From positions 25,168 to 89,167 of IMG/VR virus record IMGVR_UViG_3300043395_003089: a DNA stretch of 64,000 nt; one strand, given 5' to 3'. Position numbers and translations under genes: made by a program. This stretch comes from a virus. Under the pieces are notes generated by a model. That model saw only the letters and a program-made list of their open reading frames with translations, searched no databases and had not been told where the DNA came from. Shown piece by piece: positions 38,621-45,443 of this stretch; within the stretch, counting starts at the first letter, position 1; every line of letters begins with the position of its first letter.

Positions 38621-38974
38621 TTAGCGATTGGCCAGATGCGCCGACGCCAGGATCTCGTGGATTTGCTGGTCGTCTAGAGCGCCTTCGAGCTTCACCGGGC
38701 GCCGGTTGCGCGTCAGGAGTAGCGTCGTCGGTACGGCTTGGATCTCGTACTGATCGGCGAGCCCGACCACGCTCGGATCTTCGCTCGATGCATCGAGCAT
38801 GAGCACCGGGATCATGCGTGGCGGTACTTGGCCGCTCTCGAACCAGTACATCGGCACGCCGTGGCTGATCCACGCGTCGACCTGTCGCGCGAAGCGTGGC
38901 TTGTAGTCCTCGCATGCCTCGCAGCCCGGCATCGCGAAGACGATGATCATGCTCTTGACGTGGTCGAGGCTCAC
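38621..38974 (-). CDS. Thioredoxin-like protein (117 aa)
   Basis: FAMPGCEACEDYKPRF contains the redox CEAC site, and VPTTLLLTR carries the conserved cis-proline. Length and order fit a cytoplasmic thioredoxin fold without signal peptide. May reduce or form disulphides in the Cys-rich virion proteins or act as a host-metabolism helper. GTG start, TGGCAG-box promoter 6 bases upstream. Confidence 0.8.
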   Translation of the reverse strand: MSLDHVKSMIIVFAMPGCEACEDYKPRFARQVDAWISHGVPMYWFESGQVPPRMIPVLMLDASSEDPSVVGLADQYEIQAVPTTLLLTRNRRPVKLEGALDDQQIHEILASAHLANR

Positions 38975-38980
38975 GACGAC

Positions 38981-39002
38981 AGCCTAGCGCGCTGGTCTGC
39001 CA
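38981..39002 (-). promoter_or_regulatory. TGGCAG-box promoter of gene at 38974
   Basis: TGGCAGACCAGCG, CGC, then TAGGCT; 6-base gap. It also encodes the C-terminus and stop of the 42-residue gene upstream. Confidence 0.65.
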
Positions 39003-39112
39003 CCGGGGCGCAGCACCCGAGTCATCTGGATGCCCACCCCGTAGATGTGCATCTGCCAGACGACGCCTGTACCCATCATCGTCGTCGGCATCGCGGTGTT
39101 GTTTCGTCTCAC
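38984..39112 (-). CDS. 42-aa peptide sharing a motif with the capsid candidate
   Basis: GTG 39112 in a GTGA overlap with the upstream stop. Contains WQMHIYGVGIQMTRVLR, clearly alike to WEMYIYGIGIMMVRVMR in the protein at 41835. It looks like a detached copy of that beta hairpin region, or a small partner of the same fold. Confidence 0.55.
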   Translation of the reverse strand: MRRNNTAMPTTMMGTGVVWQMHIYGVGIQMTRVLRPGGRPAR

Positions 39113-39843
39113 GACTCGCCTTGCTTGCGCCATGGCGCGAACGTCTCGCGCTCACGCAGCTTGAGCGGATCGTACTTCGGCGGCAGGATCGTCTTCGTCG
39201 CCACGTAGTAGCCACCGAACGCGACCACGAACCACGGCAGGTAGCCGAGGAACTTGAAGAACGAGCCGAGTAGATCGGGGATCTTCAGGACCGTTTGACC
39301 GACTTGCTTGACGACGTTTCCGACAGCCTTCGCGAAGCTGATCAGCGCCTCAGCCGCGCCCCCGAGAGCCTGTAGCGCACCGAGCAACGCTCCGGGCCGC
39401 GAGCACTCGACGAACGACGTCGCTAGCTTCGCGACGCGTGCCGACTTGAGCACGTTGACGATGAAGCGCTTGAGCCCCTGCGCCTCGATGATGTCAATGC
39501 CCTTACGCTCGGCTTCGAGTTGCGCCTCGATGAAGCGTCTGGGGTCGTAGAGCTCGTCGTTGATGTCCTCGTGAGCCTTGAACAGAATCTCGTGGTGTGA
39601 TGGTAGCTGAAGCTGCTTGGACGCTGCGCTGATCGCCTGTTGCGAGGCGACACGCAGATCTGTCACGAGCAAGTTGATCTGCTTGAGCTGCTCGACGGTG
39701 TAGAACCCCGTCGTCTTCCAATTGTCGATCACGTCATCGATGTTGGCGTCCCACGGACGCATCGAGACCGTGATGAATTCGCGGCACGTGTCTTCGAGCG
39801 AGAAACCCGAGATCGTCTTCACCAGATCATCGTAGAGGCTCAT
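39109..39843 (-). CDS. Membrane-associated structural candidate (244 aa)
   Basis: Start ATG 39843 (MSLYDDLVKTISGF), ATGA-coupled to the upstream gene. Mostly helical, with an Ala/Val amphipathic region (ALISFAKAVGNVVKQVGQ) and FLGYLPWFVVAFGGYYVAT, a C-terminal anchor. Possible virion membrane or penetration protein (inference). Confidence 0.6.
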   Translation of the reverse strand: MSLYDDLVKTISGFSLEDTCREFITVSMRPWDANIDDVIDNWKTTGFYTVEQLKQINLLVTDLRVASQQAISAASKQLQLPSHHEILFKAHEDINDELYDPRRFIEAQLEAERKGIDIIEAQGLKRFIVNVLKSARVAKLATSFVECSRPGALLGALQALGGAAEALISFAKAVGNVVKQVGQTVLKIPDLLGSFFKFLGYLPWFVVAFGGYYVATKTILPPKYDPLKLRERETFAPWRKQGES

Positions 39844-40166
39844 AGACACGTCCCGTTGCGGCGCAGCTCGTTGAGCGCCGCCGAAAACTCGGGCAGCGTC
39901 GAGAGCCCAGTGGGGAACACCAGCTCGCACTTCATGCGCGCGGCTTCCTCGACGGTGATTCGCGGGCCGTCACCCGGATTCGGTTGGCCCTCGATCAAGA
40001 TCGCTTCGAGGAAACGCCGCGTCGGAATCTCGCCCGCGATCACCTTGGCGCGTAGCTCGTCGAGTCGCCGCTGGGCCTGATCCTTCAGCCACCAGCGGTA
40101 GAGCAGAAACGCCCCGACGAGCCCGCCGCCGATTCCGATTGCGTATTTCGCCTTTTTCGAGGCCAT
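39840..40166 (-). CDS. N-terminally anchored membrane protein (108 aa)
   Basis: ATG 40166 (MASKKAKYAIGIGGGLVGAFLLYRWW): one N-terminal span, then a soluble helical domain with two cysteines. The promoter hexamer lies 6 bases upstream and supports this start over one two codons earlier. Confidence 0.7.
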   Translation of the reverse strand: MASKKAKYAIGIGGGLVGAFLLYRWWLKDQAQRRLDELRAKVIAGEIPTRRFLEAILIEGQPNPGDGPRITVEEAARMKCELVFPTGLSTLPEFSAALNELRRNGTCL

Positions 40167-40172
40167 ACGCAC

Positions 40173-40178
40173 ACGCTA
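40173..40178 (-). promoter_or_regulatory. Leaderless-type promoter (TAGCGT) of gene at 40166
   Basis: GTGGTAGCGT on the minus strand; 6-base gap to the ATG. Confidence 0.6.
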
Positions 40179-40190
40179 CCACGAAGCCCG

Positions 40191-40550
40191 CTACGGCTTG
40201 GTGTCGATCGGTAGCGCCTCGGAGATCGCGAGCGAGACTTGCGCCCCGACACTGAGGCTGATCGCGTAGAGCCGCTGATCGGGTGCGAGCATGATGGTGA
40301 CCGAGCGCCCGGCTTGAAGCTGGAACGTCTCGCCGCCGGGCTCGTTGCTCTGTAGCGTCGCCGAATCGAGCGCGAGATACACCTCGGCTGCGAACGAGAC
40401 GTTGTCGATGACCACGCGTAACGGCTTTTTGCTCGCCGCGGTGAGCACCGTCGGAGCCGTTTTCTTGGTCTCGGCGGATAGCGTATCGCCAGCCGTACGA
40501 GTCAGCTGAAGCATACCGACGGAGATCGTGCTGAGGCGTGAATCCATCAT
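40191..40550 (-). CDS. Putative small beta-rich virion protein (119 aa)
   Basis: Strong ribosome-binding site (AGGAAGG) before ATG 40550. Beta-rich, Thr/Ser/Val-rich (LRVVIDNVSFAAEVYLALDSA, RSVTIMLAPDQRLYAISL), like a small jelly-roll or Ig-type decoration protein. Sits downstream of the capsid candidate at 40596. Confidence 0.55.
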   Translation of the reverse strand: MMDSRLSTISVGMLQLTRTAGDTLSAETKKTAPTVLTAASKKPLRVVIDNVSFAAEVYLALDSATLQSNEPGGETFQLQAGRSVTIMLAPDQRLYAISLSVGAQVSLAISEALPIDTKP

Positions 40551-40561
40551 GGCGGGCCTTC

Positions 40562-40584
40562 CTGGCAGAGCAGCGAGCTAGGGT
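40562..40584 (+). promoter_or_regulatory. TGGCAG-box promoter, antisense to the gene at 40596
   Basis: CTGGCAGAGCAGCG, AGC, then TAGGGT on the plus strand, ending 6 bases before an ATG at 40591 that lies antisense to the capsid candidate. The only copy pointing into an opposing gene. Confidence 0.5.
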
Positions 40585-40595
40585 GACGCGATGCC

Positions 40596-41093
40596 TTACC
40601 GGTTCTCGCTCGGCGGCGCGACCACACAGACGAAGCCCTGGAAGTCGATCGCGACTTTCAGTTGGTCGAGGTTCGAGATGACCGGAAACGTCAACGCGTC
40701 GAGCGTGATCTGGATCTGCTCGGCGCGGATGAGATACATCGGCTCGGCGAATTCCCACGTCCGCTCCGAGGAGCCCTTGCAGAGTAGCCCGAGCAGCGTT
40801 GGGTTCTTGGTCATGAGCTGCTCGCGGCCGAGATCGACGATCTTCGCGCGCACGAGCCCGAGGAGGAGCTCCTGGTCGGGTTGCGTGGGAAGGAGCACGC
40901 CCTCGCTGTCGAGCGCGTAGACACGAGGAATCATGCGATGGATCTCGAACGGCTTGTCCTGGCCGTTCTGGAACGTCGCGTCCGGGAATTGCTGCCCGGT
41001 TTCCGCCGACTCGATCAGAAACTCGCCCGAGATGGTGTAGGGCCAACGACTTTGGATGATCCGGTTGGCCCACGTAGCAGGAAGACGACCCAT
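40596..41093 (-). CDS. Candidate small capsid protein, single jelly-roll-like (165 aa)
   Basis: Strong AGGAG site with a 40-base leader. Beta-rich sequence: PYTISGEFLIESAETG, KPFEIHRMIPRVYAL, EPMYLIRAEQIQITLDAL, LKVAIDFQGFVCVV. The strand pattern and late aromatic/arginine loop recall jelly-roll capsid proteins, and the size is close to the small major capsid protein of P23-77-like viruses. This is inference without a profile search; it could also be another virion protein. Confidence 0.4.
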   Translation of the reverse strand: MGRLPATWANRIIQSRWPYTISGEFLIESAETGQQFPDATFQNGQDKPFEIHRMIPRVYALDSEGVLLPTQPDQELLLGLVRAKIVDLGREQLMTKNPTLLGLLCKGSSERTWEFAEPMYLIRAEQIQITLDALTFPVISNLDQLKVAIDFQGFVCVVAPPSENR

Positions 41094-41138
41094 TTTGTTT
41101 CTCCTGATCGTCGTTTGAACTTGATGACGATCGCTTAG

Positions 41139-41144
41139 AGCCTA
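41139..41144 (-). promoter_or_regulatory. Promoter (TAGGCT) with long leader for gene at 41093
   Basis: GCGATAGGCT on the minus strand, 45 bases before the ATG. Unlike most copies this gene has a full leader with AGGAG at 41101-41105. Confidence 0.5.
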
Positions 41145-41177
41145 TCGCAAATCAGGCACCTACACAAAGAGGCTGAC

Positions 41178-41213
41178 ATGCATGTACGTACGTACTACCA
41201 GGGGCTGACATGA
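41178..41213 (+). CDS. Possible 11-codon leader peptide
   Basis: ATG 41178 opens MHVRTYYQGLT, whose TGA overlaps the ATG at 41210. A GTACGTAC repeat lies inside. Could couple or regulate the next gene; weakly supported. Confidence 0.25.
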   Translation: MHVRTYYQGLT

Positions 41214-41551
41214 TGACGATTTCCGTCGAGAGCGTCTCGTTTTCCTGTCCGACGATCGCGCCCAAGCACTACATCGTGAAGGGGCCGTCAGGCTGGACTG
41301 AGACATTCGATCGCAAGACGCTCGACGACGAGCTCGCGCGGTTCATCAGCCCAGCCGAGCCGCGAGCGCTGGCCGATGTTTTCGTGACCCAACGGGCCGT
41401 TGCCGACAAGCCCGATCCGGTCAACTGGCACACGATCGTGGGCTTCCTGGGACGCGTCCTCGGGCACTCGCCGCGCGCTGTCCCGGCGACGGTGGGCATC
41501 GCGTTCTGGGCTCACGTCGAGCTGTTCAAGCGCGAGCAAGCGAGCAACTGA
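41210..41551 (+). CDS. Hypothetical protein (113 aa)
   Basis: Starts MMTISVESVSFSCPT. Beta-rich first 35 residues, then a helical part (NWHTIVGFLGRVLGH). Three bases before the next gene. Unknown. Confidence 0.65.
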   Translation: MMTISVESVSFSCPTIAPKHYIVKGPSGWTETFDRKTLDDELARFISPAEPRALADVFVTQRAVADKPDPVNWHTIVGFLGRVLGHSPRAVPATVGIAFWAHVELFKREQASN

Positions 41552-41553
41552 CG

Positions 41554-41787
41554 ATGATGACTAACCGCGAAGTCACGATCCTCTACACCAATCACCGCGG
41601 CGAGAAAGCCGATCGCCGGATCACACCGTTACACATCTGGTGGGGCTTCACGAAGCATCACCCGCAACCGCAGTGGCTCTTGCACGCGTACTGTCACGAA
41701 AAGCAGGCGCCGCGCGACTTCGCGCTACGCGACATCCACGAGTGGAGGCCCGAAACGACAACAGCCACCCCGAAGGATGGCCGTTGA
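41554..41787 (+). CDS. WYL-domain-like small protein (77 aa)
   Basis: VTILYTNHRGEKADRRITPLHIWWGF and LLHAYCHEKQAPRDFALRDI match the strand pattern and RxF ending of WYL ligand-binding domains, here without a helix-turn-helix. Such domains bind nucleotides or ssDNA in phage and defence regulators. Function here unknown. Confidence 0.55.
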   Translation: MMTNREVTILYTNHRGEKADRRITPLHIWWGFTKHHPQPQWLLHAYCHEKQAPRDFALRDIHEWRPETTTATPKDGR

Positions 41788-41813
41788 CGTCTAGCTTTCC
41801 GTGAAGCCTAGAA

Positions 41814-41829
41814 CGGCGCGCGTGCGCCG
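41814..41829. terminator. GC hairpin between convergent genes
   Basis: CGGCGC-gcgt-GCGCCG between the rightward gene ending 41787 and the leftward gene ending 41835. Placed as a bidirectional terminator, but no T tract. Confidence 0.4.
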
Positions 41830-41834
41830 CCCGA

Positions 41835-42539
41835 TTAGACCACGTTGCGGCGGATCAGGCCGTACAGGTACGACTTGACATCCGCGAACGTCAGCGCCGT
41901 CGAGTTGTCCGACGCCGGCTGGTTGATCACCAGCGGGGCCTCGGGCGAGAACGACAGCTTGTACGCGAGGTTCTCGCGCAGCCAGATCGGCAGGACGAGC
42001 GCGTTGCGATCGCGCGGCGACGGGACGCCGTTCTGCGCGAGCTCGAACGAGCTGTTGGTCGAGAACACGTTGTAACCGTGTCCCTGCGGGTAGTCCTGCA
42101 TCACGCCATACGTGTACTTCTTGTCGTTGTACGTGAATTCGAGGTACGTCACGCGATCGACCGAGAACAGCGTCTGGAGCTGCGGCGGGTTCGAGAGCGC
42201 GCCCGAACCGTCGGCGAGCACGACCGCGCCGGCCGTGGTCGCGCGCATCACGCGGACCATCATGATGCCGATGCCGTAGATGTACATCTCCCACGACATC
42301 GGGAGACCGGTGTCACCCGAGCGGGGGACGTTGGTGTCGACGCGGGTCGCCGCGCGCGTACCACCGGGGATCGGCTGCGAGCGGCCCGAGACGAACGCCT
42401 CGACGGGCGACGTCTGGCCGTTCACGAGCTGAACGGTCGAATAGAGCTTGTCATCGATCCAGTCCTCGATCGAAACGGTCTGACCGTTCGGGAGGGTGAT
42501 CGTCGTGGTTCCTGGTGCAACGCCAACAGTGCCGGCCAT
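41835..42539 (-). CDS. Candidate major capsid protein (234 aa)
   Basis: ATG 42539 follows AGGAGAA at ideal spacing and a leader of five hairpins, the signs of a very highly expressed gene. The protein is beta-rich: VGVAPGTTTITL at 5-16, MSWEMYIYGIGIMMVRVMRA at 81-100, VTYLEFTYNDKKYTYGV, LPIWLRENLAYKLSF, then a short helix at the end. No transmembrane segment. Placed between a Gly-rich membrane protein and the second capsid candidate. Jelly-roll capsid is my best guess; no database check was possible. Confidence 0.45.
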   Translation of the reverse strand: MAGTVGVAPGTTTITLPNGQTVSIEDWIDDKLYSTVQLVNGQTSPVEAFVSGRSQPIPGGTRAATRVDTNVPRSGDTGLPMSWEMYIYGIGIMMVRVMRATTAGAVVLADGSGALSNPPQLQTLFSVDRVTYLEFTYNDKKYTYGVMQDYPQGHGYNVFSTNSSFELAQNGVPSPRDRNALVLPIWLRENLAYKLSFSPEAPLVINQPASDNSTALTFADVKSYLYGLIRRNVV

Positions 42540-42561
42540 GTCAATTCTCCTGCGAGTGTCA

Positions 42562-42696
42562 CCGGCAAAACGGCCGGCACGTTGACGCCCGATGAGGGGT
42601 CGTCCCCTCGACGAGCACGGCACCAACACGGTGCCTTCGACGCCCTATGCCCCCGACGGGGCTTCCGTTCGGGGGCGACGTCGAGCGAGCTCGACG
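42562..42696 (-). promoter_or_regulatory. Array of five hairpins in the leader of the capsid candidate
   Basis: In order: CCGGC/GCCGG (42562-42577), GAGGGG/CCCCTC (42594-42609), GGCACC/GGTGCC (42619-42635), GCCCCCGA/TCGGGGGC (42649-42676) and CGTCGAGC/GCTCGACG (42679-42696). They fill the 178-base gap between two leftward genes. Possible functions are mRNA protection, processing or attenuation. Confidence 0.65.
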
Positions 42697-42717
42697 CTGG
42701 TGGGTGAGGCGAGTCGC

Positions 42718-43359
42718 TTAGCCGCGACCACCACCGAGCAGCGTTGCGCCGTACGCTGCGCTGAGGCCGTGCACCGCCGGGCCACCGATGCCGCGCAGGT
42801 GCGAGGCCTGCGGGCTCATCGGGCCGAGCAACGAGACGGGCGGCATGCTCGCGCCGGGCGAAGCGAGCTGGTTGCCGGCGACGCCCGGGATCGTGCCCGC
42901 GGGCGCCGTGCGCTCGGCGATCATCGGCACGCCGAGGCCGTTCAGGTCACGAGCCATCGGGATGCCGAGGCCGTTGAGCGCGTTGATCTGCGGGATGCCG
43001 AGACCGGCCGTGCCGCCCGCGGCGGGAACGACGGCCGCAGCTGGCGCCGTGATCGTGCCGAACAGGAGCCGTTCGAGCAGCGCGATACCCGAGGCGAACG
43101 CCGCACCGAGCGCTGCGCCGAGCGCCGCGTGACGCGTCGACTTCATCGCGTACATCACGCCCGCGGTTGCGAGACCGGCACCGAGGCCGATGCCCTCGGC
43201 GTACTTGACGCCCGAGCCGCTACCGCTGTGACGAGCGAGCATCGTCGAGGCGCCGGAGACGCCGCCACCAATGAGCGTGCCCCACAGCGGCGACAGGCCG
43301 GGATTCTGCCCGTAGGCGTTGAGGCCGAGCAGATCGACTTTTCCGAGGGAGCGCGACAT
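42718..43359 (-). CDS. Gly-rich multi-span membrane protein (213 aa)
   Basis: AGAAAGG site before ATG 43359. Two or three Gly/Ala-zipper spans (WGTLIGGGVSGASTML, AEGIGLGAGLATAGVMY, HAALGAALGAAFASGIALL), then a Pro/Gly-rich tail with repeated NGLGIP/NGLGVP units. Directly upstream of the capsid candidate. A structural membrane or scaffolding protein is likely (inference). Confidence 0.65.
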   Translation of the reverse strand: MSRSLGKVDLLGLNAYGQNPGLSPLWGTLIGGGVSGASTMLARHSGSGSGVKYAEGIGLGAGLATAGVMYAMKSTRHAALGAALGAAFASGIALLERLLFGTITAPAAAVVPAAGGTAGLGIPQINALNGLGIPMARDLNGLGVPMIAERTAPAGTIPGVAGNQLASPGASMPPVSLLGPMSPQASHLRGIGGPAVHGLSAAYGATLLGGGRG

Positions 43360-43395
43360 TGATGGATGACCTTTCTGGGAGTGAGGGACGAGGAA

Positions 43396-43575
43396 CTACT
43401 TGCGGCGAGGCGAGCATTCGCCCGGTTGGAAAATCCAGCCCGAGCGCGTGCGCTTGCCCTTGCCGACGAAACAGAGCTTCGCGGACTTCTTCGTCCGCGG
43501 GTTGTAGACGCACTTGCACTGACCCTCGGTAGGAGCACCGAGGCCAGGACCCGAGAGCGTCATGATCTTTGCCAT
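43396..43575 (-). CDS. Basic Cys-containing protein (59 aa)
   Basis: MAKIMTLSGPGLGAPTEGQC start (GLG motif), four cysteines and a Lys/Arg-rich centre (RTKKSAKLCFVGKGKRTR). In the structural block, so possibly a basic virion protein. Confidence 0.6.
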   Translation of the reverse strand: MAKIMTLSGPGLGAPTEGQCKCVYNPRTKKSAKLCFVGKGKRTRSGWIFQPGECSPRRK

Positions 43576-43596
43576 TGGATTTCCGCGAGAGGCTGA

Positions 43597-44052
43597 CTAG
43601 CCGGCGCGGTAGTAGGTGAAGTATCGGCGTGACGCGAGCGCGCGACCGGCCTGCGCGATCGGGCCGCGCACCTGCAACGCGTTCGAGTGCTGCGTCAGAT
43701 GGCGAAGCATCTGCATCTGCGCCTGCATCTGCGGCGCGACCTGCGAGGCTGTCACGGTCTCGGGGCCGGGCGAGCTCGACGCTGCGATGATCGCCGCCTT
43801 CTCGACGGCCTTCTCGACCTTGCGCATCGCGAAGCGAGCCTTGACGTTGGCCCACCATGTAGCGATCGGACCCGGAGCGCCCAAGCCCGCGAGCTGCGTC
43901 GCGAGCGGTCCGCCCGTGGTGAAGGCCTGCGCGACTGCCTGGACGTCGGCCTGTGGGTTGTACCCCACGAACGGCCGGATGATGCTGGAACGCATGACGC
44001 CGTCGGGGCGCATGACGTGTGCTTCGCCGCCGTGCCTGAAAATCGTCGCCAT
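43597..44052 (-). CDS. Structural-block protein with coiled coil (151 aa)
   Basis: Begins MATIFRHGGEAHVMRPDGV, has LAGLGAPGPIATWW (GLG motif) in the middle, an Ala/Lys-rich helix (KVEKAVEKAAIIAA) and a Gln/Met-rich helix. Hexamer TAGTTT 6 bases upstream. Unknown virion-associated candidate. Confidence 0.6.
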   Translation of the reverse strand: MATIFRHGGEAHVMRPDGVMRSSIIRPFVGYNPQADVQAVAQAFTTGGPLATQLAGLGAPGPIATWWANVKARFAMRKVEKAVEKAAIIAASSSPGPETVTASQVAPQMQAQMQMLRHLTQHSNALQVRGPIAQAGRALASRRYFTYYRAG

Positions 44053-44058
44053 GCGGAC

Positions 44059-44064
44059 AAACTA
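44059..44064 (-). promoter_or_regulatory. Leaderless-type promoter (TAGTTT) of gene at 44052
   Basis: GCGTAGTTT on the minus strand; 6-base gap to the ATG. Confidence 0.5.
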
Positions 44065-44134
44065 CGCGAGGCGATCGCTATTCCGCAATGATCGTAGTAC
44101 GATAGGCTGACAGCGAGGAATCAAAGTCCATTCG

Positions 44135-44212
44135 ATGATAGCTATGTGGTGGATCTCGGCGCGCTGGGGGCGGCGCGCAGGTGACCCACCAAGACCGCGA
44201 CCAACGTGCTGA
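44135..44212 (+). CDS. Possible 25-aa peptide before the regulator gene
   Basis: ATG 44135 begins MIAMWWISARWGRR; its TGA overlaps the GTG start at 44206 by 7 bases. TAGGCT lies further upstream (44103-44108). Low confidence. Confidence 0.3.
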   Translation: MIAMWWISARWGRRAGDPPRPRPTC

Positions 44213-44742
44213 TCGTCTCGCCTTCCACCGCAAACGCCATCACCCCACACGCGAGCGAGCGCGCGTTCGTGATGTTCGTGCAGGTCAATCCACCTGGTGG
44301 CGTTGGGCCGATCCTGATCGAAGGTACGAAAGGCGCCGCGCTCGGGCGACGACTAGGCCAGCTCGCGCGCGACAACGCTTTCGACGCACGTTTGATCGGG
44401 CTCTACGAGACGACGCAGCCCGAGCAGACGGCTTATCAGATCCGTTCGCAGCACGATGACGACCGCGTGCATGACGACTGGTTCGAGCCGACGACGGCGC
44501 TGCTCGCGTTCATTCAACAAGCCGCGCAGCAACCGTTGCAGGAGTTGCTCGCGCAGACGCATCCGGGCGCGATGGAGGCGACGCCCGTCGATATCGATGC
44601 GATCGCGAGCTTGCTCGGCGTATCCGTCAAGACGATTCGTCGCATGGTCGACAAGAACCAGATCCCATACCTACGCGCGGGTCGCGTGCTGCGCTTCGTG
44701 CCCGCCGATGTGATCGCGTCGCTGCAACACGGCCGTCGATAG
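44206..44742 (+). CDS. DNA-binding protein with C-terminal excisionase/MerR-type HTH (178 aa)
   Basis: The C-terminus (DIDAIASLLGVSVKTIRRMVDKNQIPYLRAGRVLRF) is a textbook excisionase/DNA-binding domain of the MerR-like superfamily. The N-terminal 125 residues are alpha/beta of unknown family. Probably a transcription regulator or recombination directionality factor for the integrase at 13446 (inference). Confidence 0.75.
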   Translation: MLIVSPSTANAITPHASERAFVMFVQVNPPGGVGPILIEGTKGAALGRRLGQLARDNAFDARLIGLYETTQPEQTAYQIRSQHDDDRVHDDWFEPTTALLAFIQQAAQQPLQELLAQTHPGAMEATPVDIDAIASLLGVSVKTIRRMVDKNQIPYLRAGRVLRFVPADVIASLQHGRR

Positions 44743-44765
44743 CTGGCAGACCAGCGCGCTAGGCT
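44743..44765 (+). promoter_or_regulatory. TGGCAG-box promoter of gene at 44777
   Basis: CTGGCAGACCAGCG, CGC, then TAGGCT; 11 bases to ATG 44777 (a TTG in frame lies 5 bases after). Confidence 0.6.
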
Positions 44766-44776
44766 TGGTCTTGCCG

Positions 44777-45172
44777 ATGGAAATTCTCATGCCCAAGAAA
44801 ACGAAGTCGAAGCCCGTCGCCAAACGTGCCGGCAAGCTCAAGATCAAGACGCCTACCAGGCACGCGAAGCAACTCGGCGTGCGCGGCGTCAAGCGGCTGC
44901 TGATCGACACGATCGAAGGCATCGTGACCAACGTGCCACCCAAGGATCAACTCGAAGTCGCCGAGCACGTCTGCGACATCGGGATCGATCTGCTCGGGCT
45001 CGTGACCGGCGTCGACGCCGAGAACGCCGTCGTGGTGTTCCCCGATGACGGTGTCGCGCGACTGTTGTCGCTGATCCATGAACGCGAAGCGGCGACGCAG
45101 GTCCCGAGTGAGCAGATCATCGAGCGGCTGATCCAACAGCTCAACGATGAAGCTGCGGCGATGGCGAACTAG
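44777..45172 (+). CDS. Hypothetical protein with basic N-terminus (131 aa)
   Basis: A Lys-rich N-terminal 30 residues, then a helical domain (LIDTIEGIVTNVPPKDQLEVAEHVCDIG) and a VVVFPDDGVARLLSLI block. Followed in two bases by a membrane-protein gene. No family recognised. Confidence 0.65.
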   Translation: MEILMPKKTKSKPVAKRAGKLKIKTPTRHAKQLGVRGVKRLLIDTIEGIVTNVPPKDQLEVAEHVCDIGIDLLGLVTGVDAENAVVVFPDDGVARLLSLIHEREAATQVPSEQIIERLIQQLNDEAAAMAN

Positions 45173-45174
45173 TC

Positions 45175-45330
45175 ATGCGTTCGATGCCAATGATCGTGGT
45201 CGGCGCGGTGCTCGCGCTGATCTTCGGCTGGATCACCGGCTCGTACTGGCTCGCGATGGCGCTCTACTACGTGTTCGCGCTCGGGCTCTTGCTCGGGCGC
45301 CGCTCGCTGCGCGCCGAGATCAAACCATGA
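45175..45330 (+). CDS. Two-span membrane peptide (51 aa)
   Basis: Two hydrophobic segments (MIVVGAVLALIFGWITG and WLAMALYYVFALGLLL) with a short turn and basic end. Holin-sized and holin-like, but not near the lysozyme. ATGA overlap with the next gene. Confidence 0.6.
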   Translation: MRSMPMIVVGAVLALIFGWITGSYWLAMALYYVFALGLLLGRRSLRAEIKP

Positions 45331-45434
45331 AGCGCTTTCCTTCGATTGCGATGTTCCTCGCGTTCGCGTTGCCCTCGATGTTGATCGGCGCCGAGCGCGA
45401 GGCCAAGGCCGTAGCTGGCAGAGCAGCGAGCTAA
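45327..45434 (+). CDS. 35-aa peptide with signal-anchor-like sequence
   Basis: MKRFPSIAMFLAFALPSMLIG is a short signal-like helix; the C-terminus AGRAAS is encoded by the TGGCAG box of the next gene. Unknown. Confidence 0.5.
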   Translation: MKRFPSIAMFLAFALPSMLIGAEREAKAVAGRAAS

Positions 45435-45437
45435 CGT
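45415..45437 (+). promoter_or_regulatory. TGGCAG-box promoter of gene at 45444
   Basis: CTGGCAGAGCAGCG, AGC, then TAACGT; 6-base gap to the ATG. Confidence 0.65.
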
Positions 45438-45443
45438 CGTCGC

